This document shows, piece by piece, positions 16,661 to 25,643 of a stretch of 64,000 bases of DNA. Below the pieces are notes generated by a model. It ran no database searches, was not told the DNA's origin, and saw only the letters and a list, made by a program, of their open reading frames with translations. The DNA is taken from the NCBI RefSeq assembly GCF_007833355.1, contig NZ_CP020914.1, positions 296,047 through 360,046 of the forward strand, written 5' to 3'. How positions within the stretch are numbered: position 1 is the stretch's first letter; each line of letters opens with the position of its first letter. The DNA is from Denitratisoma sp. DHT3 (GTDB lineage: Bacteria > Pseudomonadota > Gammaproteobacteria > Burkholderiales > Rhodocyclaceae). Both the position numbers and the translations under genes were made by a program.

Positions 16661-19339
16661 ATGAGTTCCTTGCCGTCCCTGCTGGCGTCCGGCGATGCCG
16701 ATCCCCAGGAAACCCTCGAGTGGCTGGACGCTCTGGAAGCGGTGATCGAGCAGGTGGGACCGGAAAGGGCCCACTACCTGATCGAACGCCTGATCAAACT
16801 GGGCCAACGCGCGGGCATCAACCTGCCCTACAGCGCCAATACCGAATACATCAACACCATTCCGCCGGACCGGCAGATCATCGCGCCGGGCGACTACGCC
16901 ATCGAAAACCGCATCCGCGCCTACGTGCGCTGGAACGCCCTGGCGATGGTGTTGCGCGCCAACAAGGACGATTCGGGGCTGGGCGGCCACATCGCCAGCT
17001 TCGCTTCCGCCGCGACGCTGTTCGACGTCGGCTACAACCATTTCTGGCATGGCATCGACTCCCCCCAGGGCAGCGATCTGGTCCTCATCCAGGGCCATTC
17101 GGCGCCCGGCGTCTATGCCCGGGCCTTCATGCTGGGCGGGCTCTCCGAGGAGCAGCTCAACAACTTCCGGCGCGAGGTGGACGGCAAGGGGCTGTCCTCC
17201 TATCCCCATCCCTGGCTGATGCCGGAGTTCTGGCAATTCCCCACGGTCTCCATGGGCCTGGGGCCGCTGCAGGCCATCTACCAGGCCCGCTTCATGAAGT
17301 ATCTGCAGGATCGGGGCCTGGCCGAAACCAGCGGCCGCAAGGTCTGGGCGTTCATGGGCGACGGCGAGATGGACGAGCCCGAGTCGATGGGCGCCATCGG
17401 CATGGCCGGCCGCGAGAAGCTCGACAACCTGATCTTCATCGTCAATTGCAATCTGCAGCGCCTGGACGGCCCGGTGCGCGGCAATGGCAAGATCATCCAG
17501 GAACTGGAGTCCGACTTCCGCGGCGCCGGCTGGAACGTGATCAAGGTGATCTGGGGCAGCTACTGGGACCCGCTGCTGGCCCAGGACAAGACGGGCCTGC
17601 TGCGCCAGCGCATGATGGAGTGCGTCGACGGCGACTATCAGACCTTCAAATCCAGGGATGGCGCCTATGTGCGCCAGCATTTCTTCGGCAAGTATCCGGA
17701 GCTGGCGAAAATGGTCGCCAACTGGAGCGACGACGAGATCTGGCGCCTGAACCGCGGCGGCCACGATCCCCACAAGGTCTATGCGGCCTACCACGCGGCG
17801 GCGAATCACAAGGGCCAGCCCACGGTGATCCTGGCCAAGACCATCAAGGGCTACGGCATGGGCGAGTCGGGCGAGGCCCAGAACATCACCCACCAGCAGA
17901 AGAAGATGGGCACCACCTCGCTGAAGGCCTTCCGCGACCGCTTCAAGCTGCCGATCAAGGACGAGGAACTGGAAAGCCTGCCCTACCTGACGTTCGAGGA
18001 AGGCTCGCCGGAGCTCAACTACATGCGCGAACACCGCATGGCCCTGGGCGGCTATCTGGCCAAGCGCCGGCGGGCCGTGGAGTCGCTGCCGGTGCCGCCG
18101 CTGTCGGCCTTCGAGGCGCAGTTGAAGGGGGGCGGCGAGGGGCGCGAGTTCTCCACCACCATGGCTTTCGTGCGCATCCTCAACGTGCTGCTGAAGGACA
18201 AACTGATCGGCAAGCGGGTGGTGCCCATCGTGGTGGACGAGTCCCGCACCTTCGGCATGGAGGGGCTGTTCCGCCAGATCGGCATCTGGAACCAGGACGG
18301 CCAGAAGTACGTGCCGCAGGACGCCGATCAGTTGATGTTCTACAAGGAGTCCAAGAACGGCCAGATCCTCCAGGAAGGGATCAACGAGGCGGGCGCCATG
18401 GCCAGCTGGATCGCCGCCGCCACCTCCTACTCGACCCACGGCGTGCAGATGATCCCGTTCTACGTCTTCTATTCGATGTTCGGCTTCCAGCGTTTCGGCG
18501 ACCTGGCCTGGGCCGCCGGCGACTCCCGCTCGCGCGGCTTCCTGGTGGGCGGCACCTCGGGCCGCACCACGCTGAACGGCGAGGGTTTGCAGCACGAGGA
18601 CGGCCACAGCCAGGTCCTGGCGGCGACCGTGCCCAACTGCATCGCCTACGACCCCACCTTCGCCTACGAGGTGGCGGTGATCGTGCAGGACGGCCTGCGC
18701 CGCATGGTGGCCGAGCAGCAGGACGTGTATTACTACCTGACGGTGCTGAACGAGAACTACGAGCACCCGGCGATGCCCGAAGGCGCGGCCCCCGACATCC
18801 TGAAGGGCATGTACCTGTTCAGGAAGGGCGCCGCCTCCAACGGCCCGCGCGTGCAGTTGCTCGGCTCCGGCGCGATCTTCCGCGAGGCCATCGCCGCCGC
18901 CGATCTGCTGAAGAGCGACTGGGGCGTGGAAGCGGACCTGTGGGGCTGCCCCTCCTTCAACGAGTTGGCGCGGGACGGCCAGGACTGCGCGCGCTGGAAC
19001 CTGCTCCACCCCAACGACGAGCAGCGTGTGCCGCATGTCGGCGCCTGCCTGGCGGACACCCGCGGCCCGGTGATCGCCGCCACCGACTACATGAAGCTCT
19101 ACGCCGAGCAGATCCGCGCATTCGTGCCCCGCGCCTACCGGGTGCTCGGCACCGATGGCTTCGGCCGCTCCGACACGCGGGAGAAGCTGAGGCATTTCTT
19201 CGAGGTGGATCGCCACTGGATCACCCTGGCGGCCTTGCGCGCCCTGGTGGACGAGGGTGCGGTCGACGGCGGCATGGCGGCGGAGGCGGTGACCAAGTAC
19301 GGTCTCGATCCGAACAAACCCAACCCCACCCGCGTCTGA
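16661..19339 (+). CDS. aceE: Pyruvate dehydrogenase E1 component (homodimeric AceE type)
   Basis: 892 residues, close to the usual AceE length. The start is ATG 16661 with a GAGGAGG site 6 bases before it. The TPP-binding motif is GDGEMDEPESMGAIGMA followed by NCNLQRLDGPVRGN near residues 230-270. It decarboxylates pyruvate and acetylates the lipoyl group of AceF. It is the first gene of aceE-aceF-BPH peptidase-lpdA. No regulator gene such as pdhR lies beside it. The frame is clean over its full length. Confidence 0.96.
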   Translation: MSSLPSLLASGDADPQETLEWLDALEAVIEQVGPERAHYLIERLIKLGQRAGINLPYSANTEYINTIPPDRQIIAPGDYAIENRIRAYVRWNALAMVLRANKDDSGLGGHIASFASAATLFDVGYNHFWHGIDSPQGSDLVLIQGHSAPGVYARAFMLGGLSEEQLNNFRREVDGKGLSSYPHPWLMPEFWQFPTVSMGLGPLQAIYQARFMKYLQDRGLAETSGRKVWAFMGDGEMDEPESMGAIGMAGREKLDNLIFIVNCNLQRLDGPVRGNGKIIQELESDFRGAGWNVIKVIWGSYWDPLLAQDKTGLLRQRMMECVDGDYQTFKSRDGAYVRQHFFGKYPELAKMVANWSDDEIWRLNRGGHDPHKVYAAYHAAANHKGQPTVILAKTIKGYGMGESGEAQNITHQQKKMGTTSLKAFRDRFKLPIKDEELESLPYLTFEEGSPELNYMREHRMALGGYLAKRRRAVESLPVPPLSAFEAQLKGGGEGREFSTTMAFVRILNVLLKDKLIGKRVVPIVVDESRTFGMEGLFRQIGIWNQDGQKYVPQDADQLMFYKESKNGQILQEGINEAGAMASWIAAATSYSTHGVQMIPFYVFYSMFGFQRFGDLAWAAGDSRSRGFLVGGTSGRTTLNGEGLQHEDGHSQVLAATVPNCIAYDPTFAYEVAVIVQDGLRRMVAEQQDVYYYLTVLNENYEHPAMPEGAAPDILKGMYLFRKGAASNGPRVQLLGSGAIFREAIAAADLLKSDWGVEADLWGCPSFNELARDGQDCARWNLLHPNDEQRVPHVGACLADTRGPVIAATDYMKLYAEQIRAFVPRAYRVLGTDGFGRSDTREKLRHFFEVDRHWITLAALRALVDEGAVDGGMAAEAVTKYGLDPNKPNPTRV

Positions 19340-19349
19340 GGAGCCGAAG

Positions 19350-20723
19350 ATGAGCCAGTTGCTTGAAGTGAAGGTGCCGGATATCGGCGACTTCGGCGCC
19401 ATCCCGGTGATCGAGATCCACGTCAAGGCCGGCGACGCGGTGGCGGCCGAGGACAGCCTGATCACCCTGGAGTCCGACAAGGCGACGATGGACGTGCCGG
19501 CTCCGGCGGCCGGAACCGTGAAGGAAGTGCGGATCGGGCTGGGCGACAAGGTTTCCGAAGGCACGGTGATCATGGTGCTGGAGGCCGACACGGCGCTGCC
19601 CGCTTCCGCGCCGCCCGCCGCTCAGCCGGTCGCCCAGGCACCGGTGGTCGCGTCGGTAATCGCATCGGCGGAACCGAGCGCGCCGCCGGCCGAGGACCGC
19701 GAGGACGAACTGGGCCGCTTCCGCCCGGCGGAGCAGGAGCCGATCCTGGCGCCGTCACCCAGCCATGTGCCTTCACCGGGCCAGATGGCGGCGGAAATGA
19801 TGGGGGGGCACAAGGCTCATGCCAGCCCATCGGTGCGGGCCTATGCCCGCGAACTGGGCGTGGAGGTCGGCAGGCTGACCGGCAGCGGCCCCAAGGGCCG
19901 CATCCTGCGGGAAGACGTGCAGCGTTACGTGAAGGGCCTGGTGAGCGGCGCCGCGTCGGCATCGCCGGCGCCGACTGCCGCCGGCGGGCTCAATCTGCTG
20001 CCCTGGCCGCAGGTGGATTTCGCCAAGTTCGGGCCGGTGCAGAGCCAGCCCCTGTCGCGGATCAAGAAGCTCTCGGGCGCCAACCTGGCCCGCAACTGGG
20101 CGATGATTCCCCACGTCACCCAGTTCGACGAGGCCGACGTCACCGACCTGGAGGCCTTCCGGACGCAGGTGAACCAGGAGAGCGAAAAGAGCGGCGGCGC
20201 CAAGCTCACGATGCTGGCTTTCCTGCTCAAGGCCTGCGTCTCCGCCTTGCGGAAATTCCCCGAGTTCAACGCCTCTCTCGACGGCGACAACCTTGTCCTC
20301 AAGCAGTACTTCCATCTCGGCTTCGCCGCCGACACGCCCAATGGCCTGGTGGTGCCGGTGATCCGCGACGTGGACAAGAAGACCGTGCTGGAACTGGCCG
20401 CCGAGACCGCGACCCTGGCGAAGAAGGCGCGGGAGGGCAAGCTGGCGCCGGCCGAGATGCAGGGCGGCTGCTTCTCCATTTCCAGCCTTGGCGGCATCGG
20501 CGGCACGGCGTTCACGCCCATCATCAACGCGCCGGAGGTGGCCATCCTGGGCGTCTCGAAATCCGAGACCCGGCCCCGCTGGAACGGCCGCGAGTTCGAA
20601 CCGCGCCTGATGCTGCCGCTCTCCCTGTCCTACGACCACCGGGTGGTCGACGGCGCGGCGGCGGCGCGCTTCACCACCTATCTGGGTCAATTGCTGGCCG
20701 ATCTGAGGAGATCCCTGCTGTGA
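19350..20723 (+). CDS. aceF: Dihydrolipoamide acetyltransferase, pyruvate dehydrogenase E2
   Basis: 457 residues with one N-terminal lipoyl domain (lipoyl Lys K44 in ESDKATMDVP), an Ala/Pro-rich linker, a peripheral-subunit-binding domain (SPSVRAYARELGVEV, around residue 150) and the catalytic domain ending in LSYDHRVVDGAAAARF with the active-site His and Asp. Having one lipoyl domain here and another on E3 is usual for betaproteobacteria. It is 10 bases after aceE. Its stop overlaps the GTG start of the next gene (GTGA). Confidence 0.95.
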   Translation: MSQLLEVKVPDIGDFGAIPVIEIHVKAGDAVAAEDSLITLESDKATMDVPAPAAGTVKEVRIGLGDKVSEGTVIMVLEADTALPASAPPAAQPVAQAPVVASVIASAEPSAPPAEDREDELGRFRPAEQEPILAPSPSHVPSPGQMAAEMMGGHKAHASPSVRAYARELGVEVGRLTGSGPKGRILREDVQRYVKGLVSGAASASPAPTAAGGLNLLPWPQVDFAKFGPVQSQPLSRIKKLSGANLARNWAMIPHVTQFDEADVTDLEAFRTQVNQESEKSGGAKLTMLAFLLKACVSALRKFPEFNASLDGDNLVLKQYFHLGFAADTPNGLVVPVIRDVDKKTVLELAAETATLAKKAREGKLAPAEMQGGCFSISSLGGIGGTAFTPIINAPEVAILGVSKSETRPRWNGREFEPRLMLPLSLSYDHRVVDGAAAARFTTYLGQLLADLRRSLL

Positions 20724-21292
20724 CCACCATCACCGTTGTGCGCAAGGGGGACGAGGTGGCGATCGCCGCCGACTCGATGACCACCTTTGGCGACACCCGC
20801 CTGGGACGTTCCTACAAGGGCGAGCACGACAAGATCCTGCACTTGGCCGGCTCCTGGATCGGCATCTGCGGCAGTTCCGCCCACCACCTGGTGCTGGAGT
20901 CGGCGATGGCGCAGTTGTCCGAGCCGAGGCTGGGGTCGCGGATGGAGGTGTACGAAACCTTCCGCCGGCTGCATCCCGTGCTCAAGGAGCACGCCTACCT
21001 GAATCCCAAGGAGGACGAGGGCGATCCCTACGAGTCCTCCCAGATCACGGCCCTGATCGTCAACGAGACCGGCATCTACGGCGTCTATTCACTGCGCGAG
21101 GTGTTCGAGTTCGATCGCTTCTGGGGCATCGGCTCGGGGCGCAACTATGCGCTGGGCGCGATGTATTCCGCCTACGACGGGGAGGGCACGGCCTCGCAGA
21201 TCGCCGCCCTGGGCGTGATGGCCGGCATCGAGTTCGACACGGCCTCGGGCGGTCCGGTGGTGATCCATACCCTCAAGCTCGCCGGCGCCTGA
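20720..21292 (+). CDS. Proteasome/HslV-like Ntn peptidase (BPH, betaproteobacterial proteasome homologue)
   Basis: 190 residues. It starts MTTITVV, so Met removal exposes an N-terminal Thr nucleophile as in HslV. Counting from that Thr, D17 is conserved (AIAADSMTT) and a lysine at K36 fits the catalytic Lys33 of HslV with a short insertion. The later GIGSGRNYALGAM block matches the HslV IGSGGPYAQA motif. No HslU-type ATPase gene is near. The GTG start overlaps the aceF stop (GTGA), and lpdA follows 24 bases on, so it is translated from within the PDH operon. Such genes are often mislabelled as transporters. Confidence 0.83.
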   Translation: MTTITVVRKGDEVAIAADSMTTFGDTRLGRSYKGEHDKILHLAGSWIGICGSSAHHLVLESAMAQLSEPRLGSRMEVYETFRRLHPVLKEHAYLNPKEDEGDPYESSQITALIVNETGIYGVYSLREVFEFDRFWGIGSGRNYALGAMYSAYDGEGTASQIAALGVMAGIEFDTASGGPVVIHTLKLAGA

Positions 21293-21316
21293 GCGCGGAC
21301 GGGGAAAGGAGTCGCG

Positions 21317-23086
21317 ATGAATCAGTTGATCGAAGTGAGGGTGCCGGATATCGGCGACTTCAAGGATGTGCCAGTGATCGAAATCCACGTCGGGGCCGGC
21401 GACACGGTGGCGGCCGAGGACAGCCTGGTCACGCTGGAGTCGGACAAGACCACGATGGATGTGCCCAGCCCCGCCGCCGGTGTGGTGAAGGAAGTGAAGG
21501 TCAAGGTCGGCGACAAGGTGTCGGAGGGCGCGCTCGTCGTTCTGCTGGAGGCGTCCGCCTCGGTCCACTCCCTTGCCCCCAGCCCCTCTCCCGCAATCGG
21601 TCGAGGAGAGGCTCCAGTCGCCCCCGCGCCTTCGGCCTGGGCCGGGAACGCCGATCAGGAGTGCGAACTGCTGGTGCTCGGCGCCGGTCCCGGCGGTTAT
21701 TCGGCGGCTTTCCGCGCCGCCGACCTCGGGCTGGATACGCTGCTGGTGGAACGCTACGGCACCTTGGGCGGGGTCTGCCTGAACGTCGGCTGCATTCCTT
21801 CCAAGGCGTTGCTGCACGTGGCGGCGGCGATCGAGGAGGCGGCGCATGCCGAGGCCTTCGGCGTCCGCTTCGGCACGCCGACGGTCGACATCGACGCCCT
21901 GCGCGCCCACAAGGACAAGGTGGTCGCCAAGCTCACCGGCGGCCTCGCCGGCATGGCCAAGGCGCGCAAGGTGCGCACCGTGCGGGGCGTCGGCCGCTTC
22001 CTGGACGATCATCATCTGGAAGTGGAACTGACCGGGGGCGGCGGCTCGGAGCGCAGCGGCGAACGCCAGGTGATCCGCTTCCGCCAGTGCATCATCGCCG
22101 CGGGCTCGCAAGCCGTGCGCCTGCCATTTTTGCCCGACGATCCGCGCATCGTCGATTCCACCGGTGCGCTGGAGCTGCGCGGTCGTCCCGAGCGCATGCT
22201 GGTGATCGGCGGCGGCATCATCGGCCTCGAAATGGCCACGGTGTATTCCGCCCTGGGTGCGCGGATCGACGTGGTCGAGATGCTCGACGGCCTGATGCAG
22301 GGGCCCGACCGGGACCTGGTCAAGATCTGGGAAAAGCGCAACGCCGACCGCTTTGCCAAGGTGATGCTGAGGACGCGCACCGCGTCCGTGGAAGCGAAGG
22401 TGGACGGGCTCTGGGTGACCTTCGAGGGCGAGCAGGCGCCGGCGGAGGCCCAGCGCTACGACCTGATCCTCCAGGCGGCTGGCCGCGCGCCCAACGGCGC
22501 CAGGATCGGCGCCGACAAGGCCGGCGTGGCCGTCGGCGAACGCGGTTTCATCGCGGTGGACAGCCAGATGCGCACCAACGTGCCGCACATCTTCGCCATC
22601 GGCGACATCGTCGGCCAGCCGATGCTGGCCCACAAGGCGGTGCATGAGGGACACGTGGCGGCGGAAGCGGCCGCCGGGCAGAAGAGCCATTTCGATGCCA
22701 GCGTGATTCCGGGCGTCGCCTACACCCATCCGGAAGTGGCCTGGGTGGGCCTGGGCGAGGACGAGGCGGAAAAAACCGGTCGCGCCGTCGAGGTGGCGCG
22801 CTTCCCCTGGGCCGCCTCGGGCCGCGCCATCGCCAACGGCGCCGACTACGGCGTGACCAAGCTGGTCTTCGATGCCGAGACCCGGCGCACCGTCGGCGGC
22901 GGCATCGTCGGTCCCGGCGCCGGCGACATGATCGGCGAGCTGGCCCTGGCGATCGAGATGGGCGCCGACGCGCTGGATATCGGCAAGACCATCCATCCCC
23001 ACCCGACCCTGGGCGAGACCATCGGCCTGGCGGCGGAAGTCGCCCACGGCAGTTGCACGGATTTGCCGCCGCCCCGGAAGAAGTAG
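21317..23086 (+). CDS. lpdA: Dihydrolipoyl dehydrogenase with N-terminal lipoyl domain, PDH E3
   Basis: 589 residues. Residues 1-80 are a lipoyl domain (K44 in ESDKTTMDVP) very similar to that of AceF. After a ~30-residue linker comes a class I flavin disulfide reductase: FAD site ELLVLGAGPGGYSAAFRAA, redox-active disulfide GGVCLNVGCIPSK, NAD site MLVIGGGIIGLEMA, and the C-terminal His-Glu dyad HPHPTLGET. It reoxidises dihydrolipoyl groups of E2 with NAD. E3 with a lipoyl domain is known from Neisseria and relatives. The linker DNA contains a palindrome resembling intergenic repeats (see separate entry). Confidence 0.95.
   Translation: MNQLIEVRVPDIGDFKDVPVIEIHVGAGDTVAAEDSLVTLESDKTTMDVPSPAAGVVKEVKVKVGDKVSEGALVVLLEASASVHSLAPSPSPAIGRGEAPVAPAPSAWAGNADQECELLVLGAGPGGYSAAFRAADLGLDTLLVERYGTLGGVCLNVGCIPSKALLHVAAAIEEAAHAEAFGVRFGTPTVDIDALRAHKDKVVAKLTGGLAGMAKARKVRTVRGVGRFLDDHHLEVELTGGGGSERSGERQVIRFRQCIIAAGSQAVRLPFLPDDPRIVDSTGALELRGRPERMLVIGGGIIGLEMATVYSALGARIDVVEMLDGLMQGPDRDLVKIWEKRNADRFAKVMLRTRTASVEAKVDGLWVTFEGEQAPAEAQRYDLILQAAGRAPNGARIGADKAGVAVGERGFIAVDSQMRTNVPHIFAIGDIVGQPMLAHKAVHEGHVAAEAAAGQKSHFDASVIPGVAYTHPEVAWVGLGEDEAEKTGRAVEVARFPWAASGRAIANGADYGVTKLVFDAETRRTVGGGIVGPGAGDMIGELALAIEMGADALDIGKTIHPHPTLGETIGLAAEVAHGSCTDLPPPRKK
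21581..21613. repeat. Imperfect palindrome inside the lpdA linker
   Basis: AGCCCCTCTCC (21581-21591) and GAGGAGAGGCT (21603-21613) can pair over about 9 bases with a 2-base bulge. The C-rich run CCCCCAGCCCCTCTCCCGC resembles the short intergenic palindromes common in proteobacterial genomes. It encodes an odd in-frame PSPSPAIGRGEAP stretch between the lipoyl and flavoprotein domains. Confidence 0.4.
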
Positions 23087-23127
23087 ACACTGCCGCCTTT
23101 CAGTGTTGACGCAAGGGGGAAGGCGGC

Positions 23128-23577
23128 ATGTTGAGCTTGCAGGAGATTTCCGACCGGCTGGAGATCCAGCAACTGATGGTGGACTATTCCGACGCCATCG
23201 ACCGCATGGATTTCGACGCCCTGGACCGGCTGTTCACGCCGGATGCCTACATCGATTACCGCGCCATGGGCGGCATCGACGGCGGTTATCCGGAGGTCAA
23301 GGCCTGGCTGGCCGGGGCCTTGGCGCGTTTTCCGCACCACCAGCACATGCTGGGCAATTTCGACGTCAAGCTGGCGGGCGACGCCGCCACCTGCCGGGCG
23401 ATCTGCTTCAATCCCATGGCAATGGCGCTGCCGGACGGCAGCAGCCAGGTGATGTTCTTCGGTCTCTGGTACGTGGACCAGTTTGTGCGGACCACCGCCG
23501 GCTGGCGCATCTGTCAACTGGTCGAGGAGCGCTGCTACGACTTCAACGTGCCGCAGGGGGTGGGGGGCGGCAACTGA
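23128..23577 (+). CDS. NTF2-like / SnoaL-type small cone protein
   Basis: 149 residues with the SnoaL-like/nuclear transport factor 2 fold: a helical start (LQEISDRLEIQQLMVDYSDAIDRMD), FDALDRLFTPDAYIDYRAMGG, and a C-terminal GWRICQLVEERCY strand. Family members include ketosteroid isomerase, scytalone dehydratase and polyketide cyclases, and the D/H residues of the cone are present. Its role here is unknown; a role in steroid or terpenoid breakdown would fit the inferred lifestyle but is not shown. It follows lpdA by 41 bases on the same strand and may be cotranscribed. Confidence 0.78.
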   Translation: MLSLQEISDRLEIQQLMVDYSDAIDRMDFDALDRLFTPDAYIDYRAMGGIDGGYPEVKAWLAGALARFPHHQHMLGNFDVKLAGDAATCRAICFNPMAMALPDGSSQVMFFGLWYVDQFVRTTAGWRICQLVEERCYDFNVPQGVGGGN

Positions 23578-23595
23578 GGCATCGCCGCGGAGCGC

Positions 23596-24126
23596 CTATT
23601 TCAGCCGGTCGCGGAAGCGCTGGCGCAGCTTGGCCACCTTGGGCGCCACCACGGCCTGGCAGTAGCCCTGTTGCGGATTGTGGGCGAAATAGTCCTGGTG
23701 ATAGTCCTCGGCCGGCCAGAAGCGGGGCGCGGGGCGGATTTCGGTGACGATGGGATCGGGCCAGGCGCCCTCCCGGTTCAGTTCGGCGACCAGGTCGCGG
23801 GCGACGCGCGCCTGTTCCTCGTCGTGGGTGAAGATCGCCGATCGGTACTGGCTGCCCACGTCGTGGCCCTGGCGGTTGAGGGTGGTCGGGTCGTGGATGG
23901 CGAAAAAAGCCAGCAGCAGGGTCCGATAGTCCAGCCGGGCGGGGTCGAACTCGAACCGGACCACTTCCGCATGGCCGCTTTCTCCGGCGCAGACGGTCCG
24001 GTAGTCCGGATCGTCCAGGTGGCCGCCGCAATAGCCGGAGACGGCGGAGACGACGCCGTCCAGTTGCTTCAGGGCCGCTTCCACGCACCAGAAGCAACCG
24101 CCGCCGAGTGTGGCTGTTTGGATCAT
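23596..24126 (-). CDS. msrA: Peptide-methionine (S)-S-oxide reductase
   Basis: 176 residues from ATG 24126 (a longer frame to 24192 lacks a ribosome site). The catalytic GCFWC motif is at residues 10-14 with the nucleophile C11. Other family blocks are VVSGYCGGHLDDPDY, GHAEVVRFEFDP and the C-terminal HNPQQGYCQAVVAPK, which carries the resolving-cysteine region. It repairs oxidised methionine. It converges with the NTF2-like gene and is divergent from sucC. Confidence 0.93.
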   Translation of the reverse strand: MIQTATLGGGCFWCVEAALKQLDGVVSAVSGYCGGHLDDPDYRTVCAGESGHAEVVRFEFDPARLDYRTLLLAFFAIHDPTTLNRQGHDVGSQYRSAIFTHDEEQARVARDLVAELNREGAWPDPIVTEIRPAPRFWPAEDYHQDYFAHNPQQGYCQAVVAPKVAKLRQRFRDRLK

Positions 24127-24471
24127 GATCTGCGCTCCAGGCGGAAGATGCCGATTATCATCCCCGCCCAGAATCACGGACGGGACGGCCAATGGATGCG
24201 CCGTCAGGACATCGTACCGGCATTGCCGGGATTTTCAATGTCCCACGCGCCGTCGGCCACCGCTTCCGTCCCATCCAGACCCGGCGTCAGACAGGGATCG
24301 CGTGATCCCCCGATCCTCAGCGGCTTTCGGGGAAAACCCCTCGCGTGTTATCATCTTGCGCTTATTTTGTCGCCGGCAGCCGGCGGCAAATATCCCCGGC
24401 GACTCGCCGGAGATCGCCGGGCCGGTTCCGCTGGCCGCATTCACAACGCACTTCGATAGCAAGGAAGACGC
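24127..24471 (+). promoter_or_regulatory. Leader region of sucC with two hairpins
   Basis: This 345-base gap between msrA and sucC has no gene. Near its right end are two hairpins on the sucC strand: 24366-24376 pairs with 24380-24390 (11 pairs around CAG, one G-T) and CCCGGCGA (24395-24402) pairs with TCGCCGGG (24414-24421). They end ~50 bases before the sucC ATG and could be part of a regulated leader. I cannot assign a known riboswitch class. Confidence 0.4.
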
Positions 24472-25632
24472 ATGAAGATCCATGAATATCAGGGCAAGGA
24501 AATCCTGAGAAAGTTCGGCGTGACCACGCCGCGCGGCAAGCCTGCCTTTTCCGTCGACGAGGCGGTCAAGGTCGCCGAGGAACTGGGCGGCAAGGTCTGG
24601 GTGGTGAAGGCCCAGATCCACGCCGGCGGTCGCGGCAAGGGCGGTGGCGTCAAGGTCGCCAAGTCCATGGATGAAGTTCGCCAATACGCCGGTCAGATCC
24701 TCGGCATGCAGTTGGTCACCCACCAGACCGGCGCCGCCGGCCAGAAGGTGAATCGTCTTCTGATCGAGGAAGGCGCCGACATCAAGAAGGAGTACTACCT
24801 GGCCGTGCTGACCGACCGCGCCACCCAGAAAGTGGCCGTGATGGCTTCCTCCGAAGGCGGCATGGACATCGAGGAAGTGGCCCACGCCACCCCCGAGAAG
24901 ATCCTCAAGGAATTCGCCGATCCCCTGACCGGCCTGACCGACCAACAGGCCGAGAACCTGGCCCGCGGCATCGGCGTGCCCGAGGGCTCCGTGGCCCAGG
25001 CCAAGGCCGAGATCCAGAAGCTCTACCAGTGCTACATGGAGACCGACGCCTCCCTGGCGGAAATCAACCCGCTGATCCTGGAAGGCAACGGCAACATCAA
25101 GGCCCTGGACGCCAAGTTCAACTTCGATTCCAACGCCCTCTACCGTCATCCCGAGATCGTCGCCTACCGCGACCTGGACGAAGAGGACGCCGACGAGATC
25201 GAGGCTTCCAAGTTCGATCTGGCCTACATCTCCCTGGACGGCAACATCGGCTGCCTGGTGAACGGCGCCGGCCTGGCCATGGCCACCATGGACACCATCA
25301 AGCTGTTCGGCGCCGAGCCGGCCAACTTCCTCGACGTGGGCGGCGGCGCCACCACCGAGAAGGTGACCGAGGCCTTCAAGATCATGCTCAAGAACCCCAA
25401 GGTCAAGGGCATCCTGGTGAACATCTTCGGCGGCATCATGAAATGCGACACCATCGCCACCGGCGTGGTCACCGCTGCCCGCGAAACCCATCTGTCCGTG
25501 CCCCTGGTGGTGCGCATGAAGGGCACCAACGAGGAGCTGGGCAAGCAGATCCTGAAGGATTCCGGCCTGCCCATCATCTCCGCCGACACCATGGCCGAAG
25601 CGGCCACCAAGATCGTCGCTGCGGTCAAGTAA
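24472..25632 (+). CDS. sucC: Succinyl-CoA ligase (ADP-forming), beta subunit
   Basis: 386 residues, normal length. ATP-grasp N-terminal domain begins [17 protein letters not shown], has [17 protein letters not shown] near residue 45, and the C-terminal CoA-ligase domain has [13 protein letters not shown]. It makes ATP while converting succinyl-CoA to succinate in the TCA cycle. It is 11 bases before sucD, forming the standard sucCD pair. An AAGGA site precedes the ATG. Confidence 0.97.
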   Translation: MKIHEYQGKEILRKFGVTTPRGKPAFSVDEAVKVAEELGGKVWVVKAQIHAGGRGKGGGVKVAKSMDEVRQYAGQILGMQLVTHQTGAAGQKVNRLLIEEGADIKKEYYLAVLTDRATQKVAVMASSEGGMDIEEVAHATPEKILKEFADPLTGLTDQQAENLARGIGVPEGSVAQAKAEIQKLYQCYMETDASLAEINPLILEGNGNIKALDAKFNFDSNALYRHPEIVAYRDLDEEDADEIEASKFDLAYISLDGNIGCLVNGAGLAMATMDTIKLFGAEPANFLDVGGGATTEKVTEAFKIMLKNPKVKGILVNIFGGIMKCDTIATGVVTAARETHLSVPLVVRMKGTNEELGKQILKDSGLPIISADTMAEAATKIVAAVK

Positions 25633-25643
25633 GGAGTTTTTGA

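Noticed and set aside
16543..19591. Long alternative frames (~930 residues plus, ~990 residues minus) over aceE
   Set aside because: Both are composition artefacts over a textbook AceE gene with its own ribosome site.
21317..21560. Lipoyl domain on E3 as a novel fusion
   Set aside because: Already known for betaproteobacterial and neisserial dihydrolipoyl dehydrogenases.
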